Shown: positions 8,245 to 15,207 of the stretch, one piece after another
Layout: each line of letters opens with the position of its first letter
Position numbering within the stretch: the first letter of the stretch is position 1
Assembly (NCBI GenBank): GCA_035569495.1
Contig: DATMMX010000017.1
Span: 1-64,000, forward strand
DNA from: DASRDZ01 sp035569495
Lineage (GTDB): Bacteria; Chloroflexota; Dormibacteria; Aeolococcales; Aeolococcaceae
Length of the DNA: 64,000 nt
Reading direction: 5' to 3'
Notes under the pieces: model-generated
Told to the model about the DNA's origin: nothing
The model's input: only the letters and a program-made list of their open reading frames with translations
Database searches by the model: none
Made by a program: the position numbers and the translations under genes

Positions 8245-9537
8245 ATGCCCCCACTTCCGCGGCCCAGCCCCCAACTGGTGCGCTGGTTCACCCCGGGGCT
8301 GAACATCAAGCGATGGCTGCTCCTGCTCTTCGCCAGCATCGTGATGATCAGCCTGGCGGTCGGCTACGCCCTCAAGGACGCCTACCAGACCTTCACCTTC
8401 CCGTCCTTCTTCGGTCCGCTGACCCTGCAGTTCCTGCCCCGATCGGTGCGCGCGCTGCTCTTCGCGGTGATCGGCATCGGCGTGCTGGTGCTCGCCTTCT
8501 ACAAGCTGGGACAGTCGCTGCTCGGCCCGTTCGTGCTGGCCCGCAACAACGGTGACCGCGGCCTCATCGAACAGCTCTACGCCCACCGCCTGCTGACCAA
8601 GGGGCCACGCCTGGTGACCATCGGCGGCGGCACCGGGATGAGCGCGATGCTGCGCGGCATCAAGCGCTACACCGGCAACATCTCGGCGATCGTCACCGTC
8701 GCCGACGACGGCGGGTCCAGCGGGCGGCTGCGCGGCGAGTACCGGGTGCTGCCCCCTGGTGACTTCCGCCAGTGCCTCACCGCGCTGGCCGAGACCGAGC
8801 CGCTGATGACCTCGCTGTTCAACCACCGCTTCAGCGGCGAGGGCGAGCTGGGCGGCCACAGCTTCGGCAACCTCTTCATCATGGCCATGGTCGAGATCAC
8901 CGGGAACTTCGAGCACGCGCTGCGCGAATCCGGCCGGGTTCTCGCCGTTCGTGGCCAGATCATCCCGTCGACGCTGCAGGACGTGACCCTCTGCGCCCAC
9001 GTCGAGGGCGCCCTGGTGGTCGGCGAGTCGCGCATCCCCGAGGGCGGTGGCTTCATCGAGCACGTCTTCCTCGACCCGCCCAACCCGCCGGTCAACCCCG
9101 AGGCGGAGCAGGCCATCCTCGACGCCGAGCTGATCATCGTCGGCCCGGGCTCGCTGTACACGTCGATCCTGCCCAACCTGCTGGTGGACGGCATGGTCGA
9201 GGCGCTGCGGGCGACGCCCGCGGTCAAGGTTTACGTGTGCAATGTGGCCACTCAACCCGGTGAAACCAGCGGATTCACGGTGTCGCAGCACCTCGACGCC
9301 ATCGAGGCGCACGTCGGTGGCAACCTCTTCGACTACGTCGTGGTCAACAGCAACTACCAGCTGCCCATGCCGCCCTCGGCGGTCGAGGCGGGCATCTCGC
9401 GCGTGGTCTTCGACCGCGATCGCGCGGCGCAGCGCCCGGTGCACTACATCCTCGCCGACGTGGTCAGCCCCCGGGTGTCCACCCACCACGACCCCGACAA
9501 GCTGGCCCGGGTGATCATGAAGCGGGTCTGGCGATAG
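8245..9537 (+). CDS. yvcK: YvcK/CofD-like gluconeogenesis factor with N-terminal membrane anchor
   Basis: A 430-residue protein (437 if the ATG at 8224 is used). The core from about residue 110 is a YvcK/CofD-like fold with the nucleotide-sugar-binding signature VTIGGGTGMSAMLRGIK, then VADDGGSSGRLR and LPPGDFRQCL. YvcK proteins bind UDP-sugars and are needed for growth on gluconeogenic carbon and for wall synthesis. Here the core is preceded by two hydrophobic segments (about residues 22-42 and 62-88), so the protein is probably tethered to the membrane with the core inside. The usual neighbours rapZ and whiA are not adjacent. A GC hairpin without a long T run follows the stop. Confidence 0.88.
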   Translation: MPPLPRPSPQLVRWFTPGLNIKRWLLLLFASIVMISLAVGYALKDAYQTFTFPSFFGPLTLQFLPRSVRALLFAVIGIGVLVLAFYKLGQSLLGPFVLARNNGDRGLIEQLYAHRLLTKGPRLVTIGGGTGMSAMLRGIKRYTGNISAIVTVADDGGSSGRLRGEYRVLPPGDFRQCLTALAETEPLMTSLFNHRFSGEGELGGHSFGNLFIMAMVEITGNFEHALRESGRVLAVRGQIIPSTLQDVTLCAHVEGALVVGESRIPEGGGFIEHVFLDPPNPPVNPEAEQAILDAELIIVGPGSLYTSILPNLLVDGMVEALRATPAVKVYVCNVATQPGETSGFTVSQHLDAIEAHVGGNLFDYVVVNSNYQLPMPPSAVEAGISRVVFDRDRAAQRPVHYILADVVSPRVSTHHDPDKLARVIMKRVWR

Positions 9538-9541
9538 CGTC

Positions 9542-9560
9542 TTTGGGGCTGCGCCCCAAA
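9542..9560 (+). terminator. Hairpin after yvcK
   Basis: TTTGGGGC (9542-9549), loop TGC, GCCCCAAA (9553-9560) form a perfect 8-bp stem directly after the stop. No T tract follows, so termination strength is uncertain. Confidence 0.5.
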
Positions 9561-9579
9561 ACGTGACGCCGATGCGGCG

Positions 9580-9598
9580 CTTTTCGCATTGCGAAAAG
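9580..9598 (+). promoter_or_regulatory. Perfect inverted repeat over the -35 of the HU promoter
   Basis: CTTTTCGC (9580-9587), ATT, GCGAAAAG (9591-9598). It covers the TTGCGA -35 hexamer at 9589-9594. It could be an operator for autoregulation or a second terminator hairpin of yvcK. Confidence 0.45.
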
Positions 9599-9618
9599 TT
9601 CCTTGCGCCGCCTACAAT
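9589..9618 (+). promoter_or_regulatory. Housekeeping-type promoter of the HU gene
   Basis: TTGCGA (9589-9594), 18-nt spacer, TACAAT (9613-9618). The leader to the ATG at 9658 is about 33 nt and contains an ACGGAG Shine-Dalgarno sequence, so unlike many neighbours this mRNA has a leader. Confidence 0.65.
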
Positions 9619-9657
9619 TCCGCGCGTTCCTCCAATATCCCCTCACGGAGACTTCGC

Positions 9658-9984
9658 ATGGCTGTATTGACGCGAGACGTGCTGGCCGAGCAGCTGGCCG
9701 AGCGGGCTGAGATCACGATGTCCGCCGCACGCGACGAGGTGAAGTGGTTCTTCGAGACCATCTCCGGCGCCCTCACCGGCGGCGACGAGGTGCGCATCCA
9801 CGGTTTCGGCACCTTCAAGACGGCGCAGCGCGCCGCCCGCACCGGCCGCAACCCGCGCACCGGTGAGTCGGTGCAGGTGCCCGCGCGTCGCGTGGTCCGC
9901 TTCTCGCCCAGCACCACGCTGAGCGCGACCCTCAAGGCGCAGCGCGGCGGCCCGGCACGCAAGAAGAGCACCGCCAAGAAGTAA
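9658..9984 (+). CDS. hup: HU-family nucleoid DNA-binding protein
   Basis: A 108-residue histone-like protein that binds and bends DNA as a dimer. It has the family layout: helical N-terminal half (MAVLTRDVLAEQLAERAEIT), then GDEVRIHGFGTFKTAQRAAR and the beta-arm signature TGRNPRTGESVQVPARRVVRFSPS. A short basic tail (GGPARKKSTAKK) extends beyond the core, a mild version of the Lys-rich tails of actinobacterial HupB. It is monocistronic, with a clear promoter upstream and a strong terminator downstream. Confidence 0.93.
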   Translation: MAVLTRDVLAEQLAERAEITMSAARDEVKWFFETISGALTGGDEVRIHGFGTFKTAQRAARTGRNPRTGESVQVPARRVVRFSPSTTLSATLKAQRGGPARKKSTAKK

Positions 9985-9997
9985 GGCGGTCGCGACG

Positions 9998-10054
9998 GGG
10001 CTCCGCGCCGCGCGCCGTTCGTGGCGTTCACGGCGGCGCGGAGCCCTGCCTTTT
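9998..10054 (+). terminator. Rho-independent terminator of the HU gene
   Basis: A 13-bp perfect stem, GGGCTCCGCGCCG (9998-10010) against CGGCGCGGAGCCC (10034-10046), followed by TGCC and five T at 10050-10054. Confidence 0.85.
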
Positions 10055-10057
10055 TGG

Positions 10058-11035
10058 TCACCCGTGGTGGCTCGTCGCGCGATGAGCCGCCGCGTCGCCG
10101 GCCGGGTCGAGGTGCACCACCACGCCGGCCAGCGACTCGACCCGGTGGAACAGCCGGTGTCGCACCTCCTCGCCGAGCGCGTGCGCGCGGGCCACGCTCT
10201 CGTCAGGCGGGACCTCGAGGGTCAGCTCGGCGCGCACCTTCCGTCCCGTCCAGCGCGCGTTGACCTGCGCCACCCGAACCACGCCGGGAACCTCCGACGC
10301 CGCCTCGGTGATCAGCGCCACCAGCGACGCGTCGGCCTCGTCGAGCAGCCGCCCCGTGACGTGCCGCGCGGTGTCGACGGCGACATAGCCGATGACCACG
10401 GTGAGCACCAGCCCGGCAATCGGGTCGAGCAGTGGCGCGCCCAGCCAGGCGCCGGCGACTCCCGCGGCCGCGGCCAGCGAGGCGAAGCCGTCGACGCGCG
10501 AATGCTGTCCGTCGGCGATCAGGCTGACGCTGCCCAGCTTTCGCCCCGCCGCCGTCTTGTAGTGGGCCACCGCCTCGTTGCCGGCGAAGCCGATCAGCGC
10601 CACCGCCAGCGCCGCGCCGAACTGGGTGATCGGCTGGCGATGGATCAGGTGCTCGACGCTGGTGACCCCCGACGCCACCGCGCTGGCCGCGATGAGCAGC
10701 AGCACGAACAGTCCGGCGAGGTCCTCACCGCGGTGGTAGCCATAGGGAAATCGCCGCGTCGGCGCGCGCCGCGAGAACAGGAAGGCGGCGGCCAGGGCGA
10801 TGGTGGTGGACAGGTCGCCGAGGTTGTGGAGACCGTCGGCCAGAACTCCCGCGCTGCGCGAGGTGATCGCCACCGCCAGCTCCGCCGCCGCGACGGCGCC
10901 GAGCACCGCCGAGCTCAGCAGGGTGACCCGCAGCGCGTTGGGCTCGGCGGCGATGGTGCCATGGGTGTGGCCGTGCGCCCTGTGGCCCTTGGCGTCGTGG
11001 TCGTGCGCCGGGTGGTCGTGGCCGTGCGCGTCCAT
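10058..11035 (-). CDS. Cation diffusion facilitator (Zn2+/Co2+ exporter)
   Basis: A 325-residue CDF-family antiporter. The first 26 residues are very His/Asp-rich (HGHDHPAHDHDAKGHRAHGH), a metal-binding tail. Six membrane segments follow, with the two HxxxD-type metal sites in TM2 and TM5 (DGLHNLGD and DGQHSRVD). A cytosolic ferredoxin-like domain covers about residues 225-310. It likely exports Zn2+ or a similar ion. It is divergently transcribed from a Fur-family regulator 66 bp away, with a perfect inverted repeat in between, so metal-dependent control is likely. Confidence 0.92.
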   Translation of the reverse strand: MDAHGHDHPAHDHDAKGHRAHGHTHGTIAAEPNALRVTLLSSAVLGAVAAAELAVAITSRSAGVLADGLHNLGDLSTTIALAAAFLFSRRAPTRRFPYGYHRGEDLAGLFVLLLIAASAVASGVTSVEHLIHRQPITQFGAALAVALIGFAGNEAVAHYKTAAGRKLGSVSLIADGQHSRVDGFASLAAAAGVAGAWLGAPLLDPIAGLVLTVVIGYVAVDTARHVTGRLLDEADASLVALITEAASEVPGVVRVAQVNARWTGRKVRAELTLEVPPDESVARAHALGEEVRHRLFHRVESLAGVVVHLDPAGDAAAHRATSHHG

Positions 11036-11068
11036 TGGCGGCTCATGCTACGTCGCCCCGGGGAGGCG

Positions 11069-11084
11069 ATTCCGGGCCTGGAAT
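11069..11084. promoter_or_regulatory. Inverted repeat ATTCC-N6-GGAAT, candidate Fur/Zur operator
   Basis: ATTCC (11069-11073) and GGAAT (11080-11084) lie between the divergent CDF exporter and fur-like gene, immediately upstream of the likely -10 (CATCAT, 11087-11092) of the regulator. Confidence 0.45.
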
Positions 11085-11101
11085 GGCATCATGACCGCGC
11101 C

Positions 11102-11533
11102 GTGAGCGAAACCACCACCGATCTGCTGCGCGCGGCGGGATTCCGGGCCACGCCCCAGCGCCAGATGGTGCTGCAGGTCCTCCGCGAGGCCAACGGCCGC
11201 CATCTCACCGCCGACGACGTCTGCCGCGCCGTGCAGGACCGCTATCCCTCGTTCAACCGTTCCACCACCTATCGCGTCCTGGAGATGCTCAGCGCCATCG
11301 GCCTGGTGCAGCAGACGCGGCTCGGCGACGGCGTCGCCCACTTCGAGGTGGTCGACCATCCCGACCGCCATCACCACCTGGTCTGCGTCACCTGCGGCAA
11401 GGTGCAGAACGTGCCCGCCGAGGTGCTCGGCGAGATCAGCGTGCGGCTGGCCGAGCGCCACCAGTTCCACATCGGCACCGTCGACCTCATGATCCGCGGC
11501 CAGTGCGCCGCCTGTCGCGGCCGGAGCGGATGA
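11102..11533 (+). CDS. fur: Fur/Zur-family metal-responsive repressor
   Basis: A 143-residue regulator from a GTG start. The N-terminal winged helix (residues about 5-85) contains FRATPQRQMVLQVL and NRSTTYRVLEMLSAIGLV. The dimerisation part has the metal region HHHLVCVTCGKV and a second C-x2-C near the C terminus (QCAAC), the structural zinc site. Whether it senses iron, zinc or manganese cannot be read from sequence; the divergent Zn-type CDF gene favours zinc. The stop overlaps the ATG of the carboxypeptidase gene (ATGA). Confidence 0.9.
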   Translation: MSETTTDLLRAAGFRATPQRQMVLQVLREANGRHLTADDVCRAVQDRYPSFNRSTTYRVLEMLSAIGLVQQTRLGDGVAHFEVVDHPDRHHHLVCVTCGKVQNVPAEVLGEISVRLAERHQFHIGTVDLMIRGQCAACRGRSG

Positions 11534-12753
11534 GGCGACGAGGGAGGGTCGTGGCGGCGACGCTGGCGGGCCTCGTTGTGGTCGCCGCGGGGACGGTGGG
11601 AACTCTGCGCGTCAGCGCCGCGCCGCCCGCGCCGCAGGTCAGCGTCAACGTGCCGGCGCAGATCACGCCCGTCCCCGGACCGCTGATTCCGGTGCAGCAA
11701 CCGCCCCAGGGCTCGCTCGCCCTGCAGGGCAACGGCCGCGACCTGGCGCTGCTCGACGCCGACCGCGCCCGGCCGATCGCCTCGGTGGCCAAGGCGATGA
11801 CCGCCTACGTGGTGCTGCAGGCACATCCGCTGCGCGACCAGTTCGACGAGGGTCCGCTGCTGACCATGAGCGACGTCGACGTGCAGGACTGGAAGGACAC
11901 GGTGGCGCGCGACGGGTCGTCACTGCCGGTGACGTTGGGGCAGCGGCTCACCGAGCGCCAGCTTCTGCTCGGATTGCTGCTGCCCTCAGCGAACAACTTT
12001 GCCGACACGCTGGGGCGGTGGACCTCGGGCAGCGTCGATGGTTTCGTGGCCCAGCTCAACGCCACCGCGGCGCGGATGGGCATGTCGCACACCCATTTCG
12101 CCGATCCCAGCGGCTTCAGCCCGGACACCGTGTCGAGCGCGTCCGACCTGGTGCTGCTCGGTGGCGCGGTGCTGCAGGTGCCCGCGCTGGCGGCGCTGGT
12201 GGCGACGCAGTCGGCGAAGCTGCCGGACGGGACGCCCTTGGAAAACCTGGATGCGCTCCTGGGAACCGTGCCGGGCTGGCTGGGCATCAAGACCGGTTCG
12301 ACACCGCAGGCGGGCGGCTGCCTGCTGTTCGCCGCGCGGCGCGACGTGGGCAGCGGGGTGATGGTGACCATGGTCGGCGCGGTGCTCGACCAGACCGACC
12401 TCGCTGCGGCGATGGATGCGGCGAAGTCCGCGGTGGAGTCAGGGTATTCCGGCTACGGCGTGGTGCCGGCGGCGCAGCCGATCGACGTCAACGGGCAGGT
12501 GACCACGCAGTGGGACGCGCAGTCGTATGTGCGTGCGGAGCCGCGCAACTCGAAGTCGATCGCGGTGCGGATGGGGGCGCAGATCGTGCTGACCACGCGA
12601 CGGTTCGCGGTCGAGCCGGGCGCGGTTGCCGGTGCGCGTGTCGCGGTGGTCGATGGGCTGGTGGTGCAGACCGGCGAGCGCCTGCAGTGGGTGGTGTTGC
12701 TCGACAACGACCTGCCGGGGCCGTCGTTCTGGTGGCGCCTCACGCACGGCTAG
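11530..12753 (+). CDS. Secreted D-alanyl-D-alanine carboxypeptidase (S11)
   Basis: A 407-residue wall enzyme that trims the terminal D-Ala from peptidoglycan stem peptides. The ATG at 11530 overlaps the fur stop and has a GGAG close upstream. Residues 1-30 form a signal/anchor (RRRGRVVAATLAGLVVVAAG). All three penicillin-binding motifs are present: SxxK in ASVAKAMTAY, SxN in PSANN, and KTG in GIKTGST. The C-terminal 120 residues form a beta-rich extension. The start overlap suggests cotranscription with the metal regulator, an unusual pairing. Confidence 0.9.
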   Translation: MRRRGRVVAATLAGLVVVAAGTVGTLRVSAAPPAPQVSVNVPAQITPVPGPLIPVQQPPQGSLALQGNGRDLALLDADRARPIASVAKAMTAYVVLQAHPLRDQFDEGPLLTMSDVDVQDWKDTVARDGSSLPVTLGQRLTERQLLLGLLLPSANNFADTLGRWTSGSVDGFVAQLNATAARMGMSHTHFADPSGFSPDTVSSASDLVLLGGAVLQVPALAALVATQSAKLPDGTPLENLDALLGTVPGWLGIKTGSTPQAGGCLLFAARRDVGSGVMVTMVGAVLDQTDLAAAMDAAKSAVESGYSGYGVVPAAQPIDVNGQVTTQWDAQSYVRAEPRNSKSIAVRMGAQIVLTTRRFAVEPGAVAGARVAVVDGLVVQTGERLQWVVLLDNDLPGPSFWWRLTHG

Positions 12754-12754
12754 A

Positions 12755-12776
12755 AACCCGCTTTTAGAGACGGGTT
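12755..12776. terminator. Hairpin between convergent genes
   Basis: AACCCG (12755-12760) and CGGGTT (12771-12776) with a 10-nt loop, right after the carboxypeptidase stop. No T run follows on the plus strand, so this is a weak call. Confidence 0.4.
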
Positions 12777-12807
12777 CCCGTTGCAGCCACCGATGGCCGC
12801 AACTCCC

Positions 12808-13173
12808 CTACCAGGCCGCCTCAGTCCTCTCCGCCGCAGCCCGCAGCGCATCCATGGCGTCCGCCGTCCGATCCTTGAGGTCTGGAGCCACCCGCACCGT
12901 CTCCAGCCGATCCTTGGCCAGGATCAACTCCACCTCGTGCAACCCGAGGTGCGCCTTGACGGAAGGCTGCCCCCCGTACTTGGCGAGCTGCTCGTGCACC
13001 TTGCTGCGCAGTGCCCGCGGCGAGAGCTCACCGGCTCGCACCGCCAGCCCGGCACCGCCCCGCGCCGGCGCCAGCCGGAAGCGAACCGGCACCCGCCCCG
13101 CCTTGGCGCAGGCCTCGCAGCGCCCGTAGCGCTCGTCGGGAATCTCAGGACGCTTGAGGCAGACGCGACACAT
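12808..13173 (-). CDS. Small protein with N-terminal double-CxxC zinc site
   Basis: A 121-residue protein starting MCRVCLKRPEIPDERYGRC. Cys2/Cys5 and Cys19/Cys22 form a C-x2-C-x13-C-x2-C zinc-ribbon-like site. The rest is Arg/Leu-rich and helical with no membrane segment. I do not recognise the family. A nucleic-acid or regulatory role would fit a mini zinc ribbon but is not shown. It is divergent from the XRE regulator gene at 13281, about 107 bp away. Confidence 0.65.
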   Translation of the reverse strand: MCRVCLKRPEIPDERYGRCEACAKAGRVPVRFRLAPARGGAGLAVRAGELSPRALRSKVHEQLAKYGGQPSVKAHLGLHEVELILAKDRLETVRVAPDLKDRTADAMDALRAAAERTEAAW

Positions 13174-13244
13174 GGCCGCTGAGGATAGCGCGCAGGCCGC
13201 GAGCCGCTGCCCATGGGGGCGGGCGCCCTCCCTGTAGGACTGCC

Positions 13245-13280
13245 TTGACAAAACAACTCCCGCGTCGTAAGTTGTACGAC
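13245..13280 (+). promoter_or_regulatory. Leaderless promoter with palindromic operator before XRE gene
   Basis: TTGACA (13245-13250), 17-nt spacer, TAAGTT (13268-13273), then 7 nt to the ATG at 13281. A perfect inverted repeat GTCGTA-N5-TACGAC (13264-13280) covers the -10 and the start point. A second repeat, ACAACT (13253-13258) with AGTTGT (13270-13275), lies within the spacer and -10. Both are good candidates for autoregulation by the HTH protein. Confidence 0.7.
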
Positions 13281-13550
13281 ATGAATGTCGAAGTTCGTGC
13301 CGTGGGCCTGCGGGCCATGCGCGAAAAGCACAAGCTCACGCAGCGGGAGCTGGCCCGCCGCCTCGGAGTCACCCAGAACTACATCCCAGCGCTGGAGGCG
13401 GGCACCCGCAACCCCGGGCCGCGCCTGCGCCAGTCGCTGATGGAGCTGTTCCAGTGCGACTTCGAGGATCTCTTCCAGGTTGTCATGGTCAACCCGACCA
13501 ACAACCGCGAGGTGATACTCAAGCCGGAAGGTGACGTCAAGGCAATGTAG
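13281..13550 (+). CDS. Small XRE/Cro-type HTH regulator
   Basis: An 89-residue protein. The HTH_3 domain spans about residues 8-62 (LRAMREKHKLTQRELARRLGVTQNYIPALEAG), followed by a 27-residue tail. I chose the ATG at 13281 because the TTGACA/TAAGTT promoter occupies the in-frame sequence upstream, so a longer form from 13245 cannot be made from it. It is likely a DNA-binding autorepressor acting at the palindrome over its own promoter. No toxin-like partner is adjacent. Confidence 0.88.
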   Translation: MNVEVRAVGLRAMREKHKLTQRELARRLGVTQNYIPALEAGTRNPGPRLRQSLMELFQCDFEDLFQVVMVNPTNNREVILKPEGDVKAM

Positions 13551-13589
13551 CCGGAGGCGGCGGCCGCCGGGCCACCGCACCGCGCCGCC

Positions 13590-13595
13590 TACAAT
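13590..13595 (+). promoter_or_regulatory. -10 box TACAAT of folB
   Basis: TACAAT ends 10 nt before the ATG at 13606; near-leaderless arrangement. Confidence 0.6.
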
Positions 13596-13605
13596 CGCGG
13601 GACCG

Positions 13606-13995
13606 ATGACCGCCCCCGCATCGCCCCGCCAGGACCGGCTCCTCCTCGAAGGGATGGAGTTCTTCGGCTACCACGGCGACATCGAGGCGGAGCGTTCCCT
13701 GGGCGGGCGCTACAGCGTCGATGTCGAGCTGCTCGCCGACCTGCGCCCCGCGGGCCGCAGCGACTCCATCGACGACACCATCGACTACGTGCGCTGCTTC
13801 CAGGTGGTCCGCGACCTGGTCGAGAACCGCCAGTACCGCCTCCTCGAAGCCCTCGCCGAGGCGATCGCGCAGGCGCTCCTGCAGGAACACTCGCGCGCCG
13901 AAACGGTGCGCGTCCGCGTCGCCAAGCAGCCCCCGGTGCGCGGCTCGTTCCAGCGCTTCGCCGTCGAGGTCGAGCGCGGCCGCGGGGAGGGCTGA
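13606..13995 (+). CDS. folB: Dihydroneopterin aldolase FolB
   Basis: A 129-residue enzyme converting 7,8-dihydroneopterin to 6-hydroxymethyl-dihydropterin and glycolaldehyde in folate synthesis. Family features: LLLEGMEFFGYHGDIEAERSLGGRYSVDVEL with the conserved GYHG region, DTIDYVRCFQVV, and RVRVAKQPPVRGSFQRFAVEVER. Length is typical. The stop TGA is followed without a start codon by the larC coding frame in the same phase. folD follows larC, so this is a folate operon with larC inserted. Confidence 0.9.
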   Translation: MTAPASPRQDRLLLEGMEFFGYHGDIEAERSLGGRYSVDVELLADLRPAGRSDSIDDTIDYVRCFQVVRDLVENRQYRLLEALAEAIAQALLQEHSRAETVRVRVAKQPPVRGSFQRFAVEVERGRGEG

Positions 13996-14043
13996 GCCGC
14001 GGCGGTCGCCGTCTTCGACTGCGTCAACGGCGCCGCCGGCGAC

Positions 14044-15207
14044 ATGCTGCTCGCCGCCCTGGTCGACGCGGGCTGCCCGCTCGACGTCATCCGCGATGCG
14101 GTGCGCGCCTGCGGAGTTGACGAGGTGAGCATTGGAGTCGAGGAGGTGTTGCGCGCCGGCTTGCGCGGGCTTCACCTGCGCATCGAGGCGGTACCCCCCG
14201 CCGCGGCGGTGGCGCGCGACCTGGAGGCGTGCATCGCTGCTGTCGACGCCTCAGGGCTACCACAACGAGTGCGTGCCAACGCAATCGCCACGCTGAGCAG
14301 TCTCGGCGCCGCCGAAGCGAAACTGCACGGCGTCGCGGCACCAACCGTCCACCTCCACGAGCTGAGCGCCGCCGACACGCTGGTCGACGTGGTCGGCGTC
14401 TGCGCCGCCCTCGACCACCTCGAGGTCGAACACGTCCACTACGGCCCGCTGCCTGCGGGATTCGGCACCGTCGACACCGAGCACGGCGCACTGCCGCTGC
14501 CCGCCCCCAGCACCCTGCAACTGCTCACCGCCGCAGGCGCAACACTGCTTCCCGCGCCCAACGGCGTCGAGCACGTCACCCCCACCGCCGCAGCGCTGCT
14601 CACCACGCTCGGCACACCCGGCCTCGCTCCGCTGCGCCTGCGCAGCATCGGCCACGGCGCGGGAACGCGCGACGACCCCCACCGCCCCAACCTCGCCCGC
14701 GTCTGGATCGGCGACGCCGCAACCCCGCAGTCCGAAACCCCGCAGGAGTTCGACGACCCCTGCACCGAGCTGCGCACCAACCTCGACGACGCCTCCCCCG
14801 TGGTCGTCGCCGACGCCATGCAGCGCTGCCTCGCCGCCGGCGCGCTCGACGCCTGGGTCGTCCCGGCCACCATGAAGAAGGGCCGCCCCGGCAGCATCCT
14901 CCACGTGCTCGCCCCGCCCGGCGCCGACGCCGCCCTCGCCGCGCTGCTGCTGGAGATAGCCCCCACCCTGGGCGTGCGCCGCAGCGACGCACCGCGCATG
15001 GTGGCGCAGCGCGACGTGGTCGACTTCGACTCACCGCTCGGCCGCGTCCGGGTCAAGCGCAAGCGCCTGCAGGGCCGCGTCGTGGACGCGCGTCCGGAAG
15101 CGGACGACTGCCGCGCCGTCGCCGAGCGCACCGGCCTACCCCTGCACCGGGTCATCGACACCATCACCGCGGCCGCCCGCGCCAGCTTCACGGAGGACCA
15201 GCCATGA
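14044..15207 (+). CDS. larC: LarC-like nickel-pincer cofactor synthesis protein
   Basis: A 387-residue protein from the first canonical ATG. LarC inserts nickel to complete the nickel-pincer nucleotide cofactor of lactate racemase and related enzymes. The diagnostic segment HLHELSAADTLVDVVG is present, as are the C-terminal half ELRTNLDDASP and VVPATMKKGRPGSILHVL. The family's conserved N-terminal segment (here VAVFDCVNGAAGDM, with G-x2-GDM) lies upstream of this ATG, in frame, from about 14005. No ATG, GTG or TTG exists between the folB TGA (13993-13995) and that segment, so the true start is non-canonical or depends on readthrough. The stop overlaps folD (ATGA). larB and larE are not adjacent. 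Confidence 0.82.
   Translation: MLLAALVDAGCPLDVIRDAVRACGVDEVSIGVEEVLRAGLRGLHLRIEAVPPAAAVARDLEACIAAVDASGLPQRVRANAIATLSSLGAAEAKLHGVAAPTVHLHELSAADTLVDVVGVCAALDHLEVEHVHYGPLPAGFGTVDTEHGALPLPAPSTLQLLTAAGATLLPAPNGVEHVTPTAAALLTTLGTPGLAPLRLRSIGHGAGTRDDPHRPNLARVWIGDAATPQSETPQEFDDPCTELRTNLDDASPVVVADAMQRCLAAGALDAWVVPATMKKGRPGSILHVLAPPGADAALAALLLEIAPTLGVRRSDAPRMVAQRDVVDFDSPLGRVRVKRKRLQGRVVDARPEADDCRAVAERTGLPLHRVIDTITAAARASFTEDQP

Noticed and set aside
13245..13280. N-terminal extension of the XRE regulator from a TTG
   Set aside because: This sequence is the TTGACA/TAAGTT promoter itself, with the ATG at 13281 in the leaderless position.
13993..13995. TGA between folB and larC read as selenocysteine, given that selC is present
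   Set aside because: FolB ends at its normal length here and no SECIS-like hairpin or catalytic context is apparent; a missing or non-canonical larC start explains the arrangement more simply.
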